From: Bifidobacterium breve | Lineage (GTDB): Bacteria; Actinomycetota; Thermoleophilia; Solirubrobacterales; Solirubrobacteraceae | DNA length: 41,043 nt | Assembly (NCBI GenBank): GCA_945878865.1 | Contig: CAMCUD010000037.1 | Location: 1-41,043, forward strand | Direction: 5' to 3' | Shown here: positions 1 to 10,307 of the stretch, piece after piece | Layout of the letters: the number at the start of each line of letters is the position of its first letter | Numbering within the stretch: position 1 is the first letter of the stretch | Translations under genes and position numbers: made by a program | Notes under the pieces: generated by a model | Told to the model about the DNA's origin: nothing | What the model saw: the letters and a program-made list of their open reading frames with translations, nothing else | The model's database searches: none

Positions 1-2
1 CC

Positions 3-1235
3 GCCCGCCTGCCGTACGCCATCGCCATCCTCGCGATCACCACGCTCGTGATCCTCTTCCTCATGACCGGGTCGGTGGTGCTGCCGATCAAGGCGCTGAT
101 CATGAACCTGCTGGGGCTGAGCGCCGCGTTCGGCCTGCTCGTCCTGATCTTCCAGGACGGCCGGCTCGAAGGCCTCTTGGCCTACGACTCGCAGGGCGCG
201 CTGGAGAGCACCCAGCCGCTGCTGCTGCTCGCGCTCGCGTTCGGCCTGTCCACCGACTACGGCGTGTTCCTGCTCACCCGCATCAAGGAGGCGCGCGACG
301 GCGGACTGCCCAACGACGAGGCCGTCGCCGTCGGCCTGGAGCGGACCGGGCGCATCATCACCGCCGCCGCGCTGCTGTTCTGCGTGGCGATCGGCGCGTT
401 CGCCACCTCGAAGATCGTGTTCATCAAGGAGGTCGGGGTGGGTACGGCCCTGGCGGTCCTCATCGACGCCACGATCATCCGCGCCCTGTTGGTCCCCGCG
501 CTCATGGAACTCCTGGGAGACTGGAACTGGTGGGCGCCCGGCCCGCTGCGCCGGCTGCACGACCGCATCGGCGTCTCCGAGACCGACGCTGGAGCACCCG
601 ACACCATGCCCTCCACCAACGGCCAGCTCGTCACCACCACCGGATTCCGCGGAGACGGCCTGCCGACCCGCACCGAGGACCGCGCGATGCGCCTGCAGCG
701 CGCGCTGGCCCGGGCCGCCGAGCACCTCGACGACGGCAACGCCGCCCGCGCGGCGACCGCGCTCGACGCGGTCCAGGCGAACCTGCGCGCCGCGCTGCGC
801 GCGACCCGCGGCGCGGCGCTGGCCGATCCGGAAGACGGCGCGCACGCCGCGGCGCACACCGCGGCCGCCCAGCACGCGACGATCGTCGGCGCGGCCCGGA
901 TGCTCGACGGCGCCCCGTCAGGCGTGGCGATCGAGCTCGGCCGCACGCTGCACACCGCGCTGGACGGCCGTGACGAGCTCGGCGGCGCCGTGCTCGTGCG
1001 CCCGGACGGCCGGGAGTTCTACGAGCCGGTCATCGCGACGCTCGCGCGCGACGTCGAACTCGAGCTCTCCGAGATCGCCGAGACCCTGCGCGACGGCGAG
1101 CTCGCAGGCTCCGCGCGCACGTCGCTGAGCACCGCCCGGCGGCGCATCGAGCAGGTGCGCGGCGGAGTCGCCGTGCTCCTGCGCCTCGAGGACGACGGCG
1201 GCACGTCCGCGGTCGGCGAGCTGCCGCCCGGCTGA
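3..1235 (+). CDS. MMPL/RND-family transporter, C-terminal part (5' truncated)
   Basis: The reading frame is open to the left edge, so this is the C-terminal part of a larger integral membrane exporter; the true start lies outside. The visible protein has about five hydrophobic segments in its first 180 residues and the stretch GLSTDYGVFLLTRIKEARDG. That resembles the Asp-Tyr proton-relay segment in the second membrane half of actinobacterial MmpL/RND transporters, which export lipids or drugs using the proton gradient. A charged, Ala/Arg/Glu-rich helical tail of about 200 residues follows and is probably cytosolic. The family is clear; the substrate cannot be read from the sequence. Two small membrane-protein genes follow on the same strand. 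Confidence 0.85.
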   Translation, partial: ARLPYAIAILAITTLVILFLMTGSVVLPIKALIMNLLGLSAAFGLLVLIFQDGRLEGLLAYDSQGALESTQPLLLLALAFGLSTDYGVFLLTRIKEARDGGLPNDEAVAVGLERTGRIITAAALLFCVAIGAFATSKIVFIKEVGVGTALAVLIDATIIRALLVPALMELLGDWNWWAPGPLRRLHDRIGVSETDAGAPDTMPSTNGQLVTTTGFRGDGLPTRTEDRAMRLQRALARAAEHLDDGNAARAATALDAVQANLRAALRATRGAALADPEDGAHAAAHTAAAQHATIVGAARMLDGAPSGVAIELGRTLHTALDGRDELGGAVLVRPDGREFYEPVIATLARDVELELSEIAETLRDGELAGSARTSLSTARRRIEQVRGGVAVLLRLEDDGGTSAVGELPPG

Positions 1236-1336
1236 GCCCGCCGGAGGCTTGTCCGAAGCTTTACCGAGACCAGGGCTGCGCCTTCCCGGGCCGAGCCGAT
1301 ACTCGCTCCACGACCATCCCGAACGTGGAGCATCTG

Positions 1337-1786
1337 ATGTCACACGACCTCAATCCCGTGGCCTTCGGCCGCCAACTCGTCGCCCGCTCGGCCGCCGTCG
1401 TCGGCCTGGCCGGCGTGGCGCTCATCCACCTCCTGGACATCCAGGGCAAGTTCGAGGAGACGCCGTACATGGCGTGGATGTACCTCGGGCTCATCGGCGC
1501 GTGCATCGTCGGCGCGGCCGCGCTGCTGATCAGTCACACCCGTGAGGCCTGGCTGGCCGCCCTCGTCCTCCCGGCCTCAGCGATGGTCGGCTACACGCTG
1601 ACCCGGACCACCGGCCTGCCGCAGGCCCACGGCGACGTGGGCAACTGGATGGAGCCGCTCGGCCTGGCCTCGCTCTTCGTCGAGGGCGCGCTGATCGCGA
1701 CCGCCGGCTACGCCCTGGCCGCCCTCTCCCCCGTGCGCACGATGACCTCGCGGGCCACCGCGCAGGCCACGCCTTCGGCCGCCTGA
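1337..1786 (+). CDS. Small four-helix membrane protein of unknown function
   Basis: A 149-residue protein with about four hydrophobic segments, connected by short charged loops. The motifs GVALIHLLDIQGKFEE and NWMEPLGLASLFVEGAL place His, Asp and Glu inside or next to membrane helices. I do not recognise a characterised family. The ATG at 1337 is preferred over the in-frame GTG at 1325, because GGAG at 1327-1330 sits six bases upstream as a ribosome binding site and is part of that GTG region. A 47-residue membrane peptide gene follows 30 bases downstream, and an MMPL transporter precedes it by about 100 bases. The three may be co-transcribed, but the 1236-1336 gap could also hold a separate promoter. 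Confidence 0.75.
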   Translation: MSHDLNPVAFGRQLVARSAAVVGLAGVALIHLLDIQGKFEETPYMAWMYLGLIGACIVGAAALLISHTREAWLAALVLPASAMVGYTLTRTTGLPQAHGDVGNWMEPLGLASLFVEGALIATAGYALAALSPVRTMTSRATAQATPSAA

Positions 1787-1816
1787 CGACCAGCCACAAC
1801 CCAAGGAGCGTCTCCC

Positions 1817-1960
1817 ATGGACGACCTCGGAGCAGCCATGCTCATCGCCGTGAGCGCCATCGCCGTCCTCGTGTCCTTCGCCGCCCTGCTGTGGGCGGCG
1901 GTGGCCGACGGCAGGGACGAACGCGACTTCCGCGCGCATCACCCGGACCTCCCGCGCTGA
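1817..1960 (+). CDS. 47-residue single-span membrane peptide
   Basis: A short ORF encoding MDDLGAAMLIAVSAIAVLVS and onward to a charged tail ending HHPDLPR. It has one central hydrophobic span (about residues 7-31) flanked by acidic and then mixed charged residues. A strong Shine-Dalgarno AAGGAG at 1803-1808 stands eight bases before the ATG, which is the main support for its being real. It follows the four-helix protein closely and is probably in the same transcript; it could be an accessory subunit of that protein. The function is unknown. A perfect-looking palindrome starts nine bases after the stop codon. Confidence 0.6.
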   Translation: MDDLGAAMLIAVSAIAVLVSFAALLWAAVADGRDERDFRAHHPDLPR

Positions 1961-1968
1961 GCTCCACC

Positions 1969-2003
1969 GTGACGTTCGTCCCGCCCAGCGGGACAAACGT
2001 CAC
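1969..2003. repeat. 35-nt palindrome, copy A (candidate bidirectional terminator)
   Basis: Two 15-base arms, GTGACGTTCGTCCCG and CGGGACAAACGTCAC, flank a five-base loop. The single mismatched pair (1977/1995) becomes a G-U wobble in the minus-strand transcript, so RNA from the ATP synthase side can pair along the full stem. It lies between the convergent ends of the 47-residue peptide gene and the HD gene. There is no T-tract. Read on the minus strand it matches copy B (36392-36426) at 31 of 35 positions, so it belongs to a dispersed repeat family. Confidence 0.8.
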
Positions 2004-2015
2004 CATCGACGCGGC

Positions 2016-2594
2016 TCAGGCGGCCAGGTAGCCGCGCGCGACCGCCTCGTCGAGCACGTCCTGGGCGTACGCCCAGAGCTCGGGCGACCCCCGCTCGATG
2101 ACGGCGACGCGGTCGCGCACCGCGTCCACGGTCAGCCCGGGGGTCCGCAGCCACGACCCGCCGCCCGTCCGGATGTCGTGCAGCAGGGGCAGGAAGCGAT
2201 CGAGCGCCCGGGCGAACCGTGCGTCGGCGCTCTCCCCCGCCTCGAACTCGTCCCACAGCGCCCGCAGCTCCGCGCCTCGGGCTCCCGGCAGCAGGCCGAA
2301 CAGCCGGTCCGCCGCCCGCTGCTCACGCGCCTCCTGATCGCCGTGATGGTCGTAGAGCGGGGTGTCGCCCGCGTCGATCTCGACGATGTCGTGGACAAGC
2401 AGCATCGACACGACGCGTGGCAGCGACGCGTCGGCAGGTGCGTAGTCGGCTAGCGCAAGCGCGGCCGTGGCGACGTGCCACGAGTGCTCGGCGTCGTTCT
2501 CGCAGCGCGAGCCGTCCAGCAGCGGCGTGCGGCGCTCGACCGACTTCAGCCGGTCGAGCTCCAGCACGAAGGTGAGCGTCTCGTCGAGGCTCAC
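2016..2594 (-). CDS. HD-domain phosphohydrolase, YfbR/HDDC2-like 5'-nucleotidase
   Basis: A 192-residue soluble protein with the HD metal-binding pattern of the YfbR/HDDC2 group: H37 in ENDAEHSWH, the H68-D69 pair in MLLVHDIVEIDAGD, and an Asp in LDRFLPLLHD. Members of this group remove the 5'-phosphate from (deoxy)nucleoside monophosphates. The GTG at 2594 gives the expected N-terminus. The gap to atpC is only eight bases, so the gene is almost certainly transcribed as the last gene of the ATP synthase operon. That pairing is unusual and could link nucleotide monophosphate turnover to energy metabolism, although simple read-through is equally possible. Substrate specificity is inferred from family only. 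Confidence 0.8.
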   Translation of the reverse strand: MSLDETLTFVLELDRLKSVERRTPLLDGSRCENDAEHSWHVATAALALADYAPADASLPRVVSMLLVHDIVEIDAGDTPLYDHHGDQEAREQRAADRLFGLLPGARGAELRALWDEFEAGESADARFARALDRFLPLLHDIRTGGGSWLRTPGLTVDAVRDRVAVIERGSPELWAYAQDVLDEAVARGYLAA

Positions 2595-2602
2595 CCGCAG
2601 GA

Positions 2603-3025
2603 TCAGTGGGTCGCGGTCCCCTCGGCCACCGCGAGGAACGCCTCCCAGCGGCGCTTGTCGCGGGCGGCGCGATCGAACTCCGCGGTGCCGGCCTCGGCGC
2701 CGCTGAGCGCCGACTCGGCCTTGGAGAGCTTCTCGCGCAGCTCGGCGACATCCAGGTCGTCAGGCGTGTGCGCCTCCTCGACGAGGAGCAGCACCCGGCC
2801 CTCGGCGACCTGCACGTACCCCTCGCCCTGGGCGAAGCGCGCGTAGTCGTTCTCGCCGCGATACAGCCGCAGCTCGGTCGGCGCGAGCAGACCGAGGAGC
2901 GGCTGGTGGTGGGCCAGGATGCCGATCGAGCCGGTCTCCGTCCGCGTGGAGACCATCTCCACGGTGTCGGAGAAGACCGACCCCTCGGGGGTGAGGACCT
3001 CGACGTCGAACGTCGTACGGGCCAT
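2603..3025 (-). CDS. atpC: ATP synthase epsilon subunit
   Basis: A 140-residue protein starting MARTTFDVEVLTPEGSVFSD, the usual opening of the F1 epsilon beta-sandwich. GSIGILAHHQPLLGLL matches the conserved 'GILPGHAPL' region. The C-terminal helical part (about residues 92-140) is the regulatory domain that can inhibit ATP hydrolysis. It sits on the central stalk with gamma. The gap to atpD is three bases, which implies translational coupling in the F1Fo operon. Confidence 0.95.
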   Translation of the reverse strand: MARTTFDVEVLTPEGSVFSDTVEMVSTRTETGSIGILAHHQPLLGLLAPTELRLYRGENDYARFAQGEGYVQVAEGRVLLLVEEAHTPDDLDVAELREKLSKAESALSGAEAGTAEFDRAARDKRRWEAFLAVAEGTATH

Positions 3026-3028
3026 CGG

Positions 3029-5375
<2,347 letters not shown>

Positions 5376-5379
<4 letters not shown>

Positions 5380-7004
5380 GCCGGCGCGGCCTCCTTCTCG
5401 GCCTCCTCGACCTCGGCGGACGCCGGGGCCGTGGCGTCGATCGCGCCCTTGGTGACCTCGTTCGGATCCTCGACCGGCACGCCGTCCTCGTCGAGGTCGT
5501 AGCCGAAGTCGTCGGCGAACTCCTTCACCGCAGCGTCGACCGCGGCCACCGTCTCGTCGCTCCAGTCGCCACCGGCGATCTTCGCGAGGAGGTCGGCCTT
5601 CTCGGCCCGCAGGCGGGCGATGAGGTCGTTGAGGAACTCCGACACGCGGTCGACGTTGATGCGGTCGACGTAGCCGTTGGACGACGCGTAGATCTGGACG
5701 ACCTGCTCCTCGACCGGCAGCGGCGAGCGCTCGTTCTGCTTCAGCGTCTCGACGAGGCGCTCACCGCGGGCGAGCGTGGCCTGCGTGGCGGCGTCGAGGT
5801 CCGAGCCGAACTGCGCGAACGCCTCGAGCTCGCGGTACTGCGAGAGGTCGAGCTTCAGGCGGCCGGCCACCTTCTTCATCGGCTTGATCTGGGCGTCACC
5901 GCCGACGCGGGACACCGAGATGCCGACGTTGATCGCCGGGCGGACGCCGGAGAAGAACAGGTTCGGCTCGAGGAAGATCTGGCCGTCGGTGATCGAGATG
6001 ACGTTCGTCGGGATGTACGCGGACACGTCCGACGCCTGCGTCTCGATGATCGGCAGCGCCGTCATCGAGCCGGACCCGAGGTCCTCGCTGAGCTTCACCG
6101 CGCGCTCGAGCAGGCGGCTGTGCAGGTAGAAGACGTCGCCCGGGTACGCCTCGCGGCCCGGCGGGCGGCGCAGCAGCAGGGACATCTGGCGGTACGCGTA
6201 CGCGTGCTTGGTGAGGTCGTCGTACACGACCAGCGTGTGGCCGCCCTTGTAGAGGAAGTACTCGGCCATCGCGGCACCCGCATACGGCGCCATGAACTTG
6301 ATCGGCGCGGCCTCCTCGGCGCCCGCGGCCACGATGATCGTGTTCTCGAGCGCGCCGGCCTCCGCGAGGGTCTGGGCGAGCTGCACGACCGTCGCCAGGC
6401 GCTGGCCGATCGCGACGTACACCGAGATAACCCCGGTGTCCTTGTTGTTGATGATCGTGTCGATCGCGATCGCCGTCTTGCCGGTCTGGCGGTCGCCGAT
6501 GATGAGCTCGCGCTGACCGCGGCCGATCGGGATCATCGCGTCGATCGCCTTGATGCCGGTCTGCATCGGCTCGTGGACCGGCGTACGGCTGATGACGCCC
6601 GGCGCCTTGAACTCGGCGGGGCGGTACTCGGACGCCTCGATGTCGCCCTTGCCGTCCAGCGGGTTGCCGAGCGGGTCGACGATGCGGCCCAGCAGGGCAT
6701 CGCCGACGGGGATTTCGAGGAGCTTGCCGGTGCGCTTGACCGTGTCGCCCTCGACGACCTTGTCCCACTCGCCGAACAGCACGGCGCCGACGTTGTCGGA
6801 CTCGAGGTTGAGCGCGAGGCCGGTCACGCCGTGGGGCAGCTCGAGCATCTCGAACGACATGGCGTTCTCGAGGCCGTGGATGCGCGCGATGCCGTCGGCC
6901 ACCGACAGGACCGTGCCCACCTCGGTGAGCTCGGCCGAGCCGGCGTCCAGGCCCTCGATGCGGCTCTTGAGGATGGAAGTGATCTCGTCGGGCTTGATCT
7001 GCAT
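5376..7004 (-). CDS. atpA: ATP synthase alpha subunit
   Basis: A 542-residue non-catalytic F1 subunit starting [17 protein letters not shown]. It carries the P-loop [27 protein letters not shown], and the [18 protein letters not shown] segment whose Arg acts as the arginine finger for the neighbouring beta site. The ATG at 7004 is chosen from family alignment, because the upstream in-frame extension has no similarity and enters atpH. The C-terminus is extended by about 30 acidic residues beyond the E. coli form. Only a weak GGAG lies twelve bases upstream. The gap to atpH is 34 bases. Confidence 0.98.
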
Positions 7005-7038
7005 GGGGTTTCGTGACTCCGTGAAGGAAGAACTGGTG

Positions 7039-7575
7039 TCAGGCGGCGCCCTTGGCCACCTGGCGGCGCAGGTGCTCGAGGCGGTTGCGGATGGAGGCGT
7101 CGAGGATCTGGTTCCCGACGCGCAGGACGATGCCGCCGAGGATCTCGGGCTGGACCTCGGATGTGAGCTCGACGCGCTGGCCCGTCTGCTGGCCGATCCG
7201 CTCACCGAGCTGCTGGACCACCTGGGGGTCGAGCGACACGGCGGACGTGATCTGGACGGGGAGCACCTTGTTCTCGCGCTCCCACATCCGGTCGAAGACG
7301 CGGCGGATGCGCATGATCGCCGGCATGCGGTGCTTCTCGACGAGCAGCTCGAGGAAGTTCAGCACCGTCTCGTCGACATCGACGAGCGCCTTCTTCAGCC
7401 CCTCCTCCTTCTCCTTGGTGGAGAAGTAGGGCGAGAAGAAGAAGGTCTGCAGGTCTCGGTCGTCCGCGACGGCGTCGGCCACCTGGCCGAGCTGGTCGCG
7501 GACGACGTCGAGCTTGCCGCGGTCCTTGGCGACCTCGAAGAGCGAGCGGGCGTAGACGTCGGCGATCTCCTCCAC
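7039..7575 (-). CDS. atpH: ATP synthase delta subunit (OSCP)
   Basis: A 178-residue peripheral-stalk subunit. The N-terminal [20 protein letters not shown] is the typical delta/OSCP helix bundle, and the C-terminal part [20 protein letters not shown] is the conserved closing motif. It starts at GTG 7575, four bases after the atpF stop. It is a stand-alone delta and is not fused to a b subunit as in Mycobacterium. It joins the top of F1 to subunit b. Confidence 0.95.
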   Translation of the reverse strand: MEEIADVYARSLFEVAKDRGKLDVVRDQLGQVADAVADDRDLQTFFFSPYFSTKEKEEGLKKALVDVDETVLNFLELLVEKHRMPAIMRIRRVFDRMWERENKVLPVQITSAVSLDPQVVQQLGERIGQQTGQRVELTSEVQPEILGGIVLRVGNQILDASIRNRLEHLRRQVAKGAA

Positions 7576-7579
7576 CGGT

Positions 7580-8170
7580 CTAGTTCCCCTCTCCCGCGCC
7601 CGCCAGCGCCGAGAAGTCCAGCTCGGCGAGGGCTTCCTCGACGAGCTTCTGCTGGTCCTCGGCGGACAGCGTCTTGCGGGTGATCTTCTCGGTCGCGAGG
7701 ATCGTCAGGTCCGCCACCTCGCGGCGGATGTCCTGGATCGCGCGCCGGGTCTCGGCGTCGATGTCGCGCTTGGTCTGATCGAGCAGCTCCTCGCGCTGCT
7801 CGCGCGCCTTGGTCAGCGAGTCGGCCTCGGCCTGCTCGCCGGCCTTGCGGGCACGGGCGATGATGTCCTCGGCCTGGACGCGGGCGTCGGCGAGCCGCTG
7901 GCGGTACTCCGCCAGGATCTCGTCCGCCTCCGCCTTCGTCTTCTCGGCGTAGTCGATCGACTCCTCGATCGCCTTCTGGCGCTTGTCGAGCGCCTCGGCG
8001 ATCCGCGGGAAGGCGAGCTTCCAGAGCAGGAACAGCGTCAGCCCGAAGACGAGCAGCGTCCAGAGCATCAGCCCCAGCGAGGGGGTGACGAGGAAGCTGC
8101 CGCCCTCGTCCTCGCCACCTTCGGCGGCGGCGAGGATGAAGGCCGAGGCCTTGGGAAGGACTTCGAGCAT
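7580..8170 (-). CDS. atpF: ATP synthase subunit b
   Basis: A 196-residue protein with a short N-terminal tail, one membrane helix at about residues 30-50 (LGLMLWTLLVFGLTLFLLWK) and a long charged coiled coil to the C-terminus, the layout of the stator b subunit. The segment FPRIAEALDKRQKAIEE just after the membrane is conserved in the family. ATG at 8170, four bases after the atpE stop. Confidence 0.95.
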   Translation of the reverse strand: MLEVLPKASAFILAAAEGGEDEGGSFLVTPSLGLMLWTLLVFGLTLFLLWKLAFPRIAEALDKRQKAIEESIDYAEKTKAEADEILAEYRQRLADARVQAEDIIARARKAGEQAEADSLTKAREQREELLDQTKRDIDAETRRAIQDIRREVADLTILATEKITRKTLSAEDQQKLVEEALAELDFSALAGAGEGN

Positions 8171-8174
8171 CGGC

Positions 8175-8462
8175 CTAGAGGAAGAAGGCGATCAGGCCGA
8201 AGATGAAGGCGTAGAACACGATCGCCTCGGTGAGCGCGAAGCCCAGCCACTGGATCGACGTGATCTCGTCCTTCATCTCGGGCTGGCGGGTGACCGACTC
8301 GATCACCTTGCCGAAGATGAAGCCGACGCCGACGCCCGGGCCGATGGTGCCCAGGCCAGCGCCGACGCCCAGCGCGATCGCCTTGCCGGCGTTCTCGCCG
8401 TAGGCGGCGGCGGTCTCGGCGTCAACCTGCGCCAGGACGCTGGTCAGTTCGGTGATGGCCAC
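8175..8462 (-). CDS. atpE: ATP synthase subunit c
   Basis: A 95-residue two-helix proteolipid of the rotor ring. Helix 1 has the Gly-rich GVGAGLGTIGPGVGVGF, the polar loop is TRQPEMKDE, and helix 2 contains the ion-binding Glu in FALTEAIVFYAFIFGLI. The pattern fits a proton ring; I see no clear sodium-type ligand set. It starts at GTG 8462, with a good AAGGAG about ten bases upstream. The N-terminus is about 20 residues longer than in E. coli. The gap to atpB is 43 bases. Confidence 0.97.
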   Translation of the reverse strand: MAITELTSVLAQVDAETAAAYGENAGKAIALGVGAGLGTIGPGVGVGFIFGKVIESVTRQPEMKDEITSIQWLGFALTEAIVFYAFIFGLIAFFL

Positions 8463-8505
8463 TTGGGGGTGTCTCCTTGATGCGTTGGGAACTCGTGGGA
8501 AAGGA

Positions 8506-9408
8506 CTAGTGATCCTCGGCGACGGCGCCGCCGAGGTAGATCGCGGTCAGCGTGGCGAAGATGAACGCCTGCAGCGTGGCCACCAGGCCGACCTCGAAGA
8601 GGAAGAACGCGATGGCGACCGGCGCGGTGATGACACCGAGCGCCGCGACGCCGAGCAGCACCGCCAGTCCACCGCCCATGAAGAGGATCAGGAGGTGGCC
8701 GGCGAGGATGTTCGCGAACAGTCGTACGGAGAGGGAGATGATGCGCACGAAGTGCGAGATCACCTCGATGAAGAAGATCGGGATGACGAGCGGGCCCGGC
8801 GAACCGGCGGGGACCCAGCCCTTCACGTACTTGATGAGCCCCTTCGCCTTGACGCCCTGGATGTGGTAGGCGAACCAGACGACGAGGGTCAGGACGAGGC
8901 AGACGGAGATGTTGGCCGTCGCCGCGTAGAGGGCGAACGTCGGGAACTCGATGCCGAGGAAGTCGACCTTGTGCGCCGTGTTCGTCGGCAGCGGGATGTA
9001 CCCGATGAGGTTCGAGAACCAGATGAAGAGGAAGATCGCCCCGATGAACGGGAACCACTTCCGCGCCATCTGGTCGTCCATGTTCCCCTTCGTGATGTTG
9101 TCGCGCATCATCGTGAAGAGCGACTCGACCGCGGTCTGCACGCGGTTGGGGCGCGCCTCCATGCGGTTGGCGACGAAGAGCATCGTCCCGACCGTCAGGA
9201 CCGCGGCGATGACGAGGTAGAGCACCGCCTTGGTGATCGAGAGGTCGACGGCGCCGTCCTCGTTGATCGGGATCCAGGCGTTGAGGCGGAACTCGTCCAC
9301 CGGGGCGAACTCTTCGTTCTTGCCGGCACTGCCCGTGATCGCGAACAGGATCAGGGTCAGTGCGAAGAGCACCATGATGGACGTGAAGACCTTGAGGCGT
9401 GTGGTCAT
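8506..9408 (-). CDS. atpB: ATP synthase subunit a
   Basis: A 300-residue integral membrane subunit that forms the proton half-channels. ISLSVRLFANILAGHLLI holds the essential Arg of helix 4, and LQAFIFATLTAIYLGGAV is the conserved last helix. The N-terminus MTTRLKVFTSIMVLFALTLI is an extra hydrophobic segment, possibly a signal-like or additional span. ATG at 9408 overlaps the stop of the preceding gene as ATGA. Confidence 0.96.
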   Translation of the reverse strand: MTTRLKVFTSIMVLFALTLILFAITGSAGKNEEFAPVDEFRLNAWIPINEDGAVDLSITKAVLYLVIAAVLTVGTMLFVANRMEARPNRVQTAVESLFTMMRDNITKGNMDDQMARKWFPFIGAIFLFIWFSNLIGYIPLPTNTAHKVDFLGIEFPTFALYAATANISVCLVLTLVVWFAYHIQGVKAKGLIKYVKGWVPAGSPGPLVIPIFFIEVISHFVRIISLSVRLFANILAGHLLILFMGGGLAVLLGVAALGVITAPVAIAFFLFEVGLVATLQAFIFATLTAIYLGGAVAEDH

Positions 9409-9788
9409 GAGGAGGGGGTCGGGGACTGCCCGGCGCCGTTGACCTCGAAGGGCCGCAGGAGCATCCGGACGGTGAAGGACACGGTGAACAGCACGACGCA
9501 CATGACGGCCGCGGAGAGGCCGATGTCGTCGTTCGTCGCCAGGCCCACGCCCAGGAGCGTGAGACCCATGAGCCAGCCGCGGCCGATCATCGACCCGGTG
9601 GCGATGCCGACGACCTTCTTGGGATCGTCGGCCTCGGCGGCCTTGCGGTCGGTGACCGCGCCGATGCCGCGCCACATGGCCCAGATGACCGCGGCCGTGA
9701 CCCATCCGCCGAGCGGCAGGTCCGCCACGACGAAGACGGGCAGGGCGAGGGCGAGGACCAGGAGGTCGAGATTGCGCAGGAGCGTCAT
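9405..9788 (-). CDS. AtpI-like membrane protein at head of ATP synthase operon
   Basis: A 127-residue protein with about four hydrophobic segments (for example NLDLLVLALALPVFVVADLP and SAAVMCVVLFTVSFTVRMLL). Its place just before atpB, with a 4-base ATGA overlap, is where AtpI/subunit-I proteins sit; these help c-ring assembly or magnesium handling. I see no diagnostic AtpI motif, so the name rests mostly on position, size and topology. The loop DRKAAEADDPKKVVG is presumably cytosolic. Confidence 0.7.
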   Translation of the reverse strand: MTLLRNLDLLVLALALPVFVVADLPLGGWVTAAVIWAMWRGIGAVTDRKAAEADDPKKVVGIATGSMIGRGWLMGLTLLGVGLATNDDIGLSAAVMCVVLFTVSFTVRMLLRPFEVNGAGQSPTPSS

Positions 9789-9794
9789 GACGGC

Positions 9795-10028
9795 CTACCG
9801 GTCGAGCTGCGGCCGGTGCGAGGGACGGGTCCGGCGGCGAGACCGGCGCACGAGCCCGCTGGGCCCGGCGAAGCACCGGCGGCGCCGACCGACCCGCGAA
9901 CGGGGCCGCGTCGCCTGACCGCTGCCACGTCGACACGGCGACGTCGGGCGACGCCGCTCGGGGCGGGTGGCGTCGGCGTCGGACGCAGGGTCCTCGGCCG
10001 AACGGTCATGTTCGTGGAAATCGGGCAT
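9795..10028 (-). CDS. Doubtful Arg-rich 77-residue ORF upstream of atpI-like gene
   Basis: An ORF starting MPDFHEHDRSAEDPASDADA and becoming very rich in Arg, Pro and Ser. It ends six bases before the atpI-like start and begins downstream of the proposed promoter, so it is placed like a first operon gene, where AtpZ-type small proteins can occur. However, it has no hydrophobic segment, and its second half looks like an out-of-frame reading of GC-rich DNA. A TAGGGT hexamer 12 bases upstream (10040-10045, minus strand) could serve as a -10. It may equally be untranslated leader. Confidence 0.3.
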   Translation of the reverse strand: MPDFHEHDRSAEDPASDADATRPERRRPTSPCRRGSGQATRPRSRVGRRRRCFAGPSGLVRRSRRRTRPSHRPQLDR

Positions 10029-10114
10029 GGCGGGCGGGCACCCTACCGATGCGCACGCGCCCCGGCGTTGCGGGGGGAGGGGCGGTACATCGCATCGGGG
10101 GTGTCTCGTTATGG

Positions 10115-10144
10115 ATCCTACTGGATCCGCGGACTTTGTAACAA
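10115..10144 (-). promoter_or_regulatory. Candidate sigma70 promoter of the ATP synthase operon
   Basis: On the minus strand TTGTTA (10144-10139) and TAGGAT (10120-10115) are separated by 18 bases and lie in one of the few AT-richer spots of the window. The transcript would begin near 10108 and run into the F1Fo operon, with a leader of roughly 80 bases to the first possible ORF or about 320 to the atpI-like gene. The -35 lies inside a tandem 11-base repeat. Confidence 0.5.
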
Positions 10145-10154
10145 CTTTGTGACA
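10133..10154. repeat. Tandem 11-base direct repeat in the ATP operon promoter
   Basis: ACTTTGTAACA is followed directly by ACTTTGTGACA (10 of 11 bases identical). The period is one helical turn and the unit overlaps the proposed -35, so it could be a tandem activator or repressor site. It could also be a chance duplication. Confidence 0.55.
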
Positions 10155-10307
10155 GGGGGCACGCGGTCCTCGTGGCACTCGTCGCATGCGGGTGCCAAGC
10201 GGAGCGCGCGCTCCGGTGGACGCAGCGTCAACATCACGACGGCTTCACACCCGACTCTCAGGCATCCGGGAGCATGTTCTGCCGGTTGGCGGGTACCTGT
10301 GTCGTCG
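10155..10307. other. Intergenic, no gene seen
   Basis: This stretch lies between the ATP operon promoter region and the acyltransferase start. No convincing ORF, RNA gene or strong hairpin was seen. GGTTGGCGGGTACCTG near 10284-10299 could hold a weak -10 (TACCTG) for the acyltransferase. Confidence 0.4.

Noticed and set aside
10113-10128. Two GGATCC hexamers four bases apart as an operator
   Set aside because: Each is a short palindrome lying around the proposed -10; the spacing and context give no added support, and chance is adequate.
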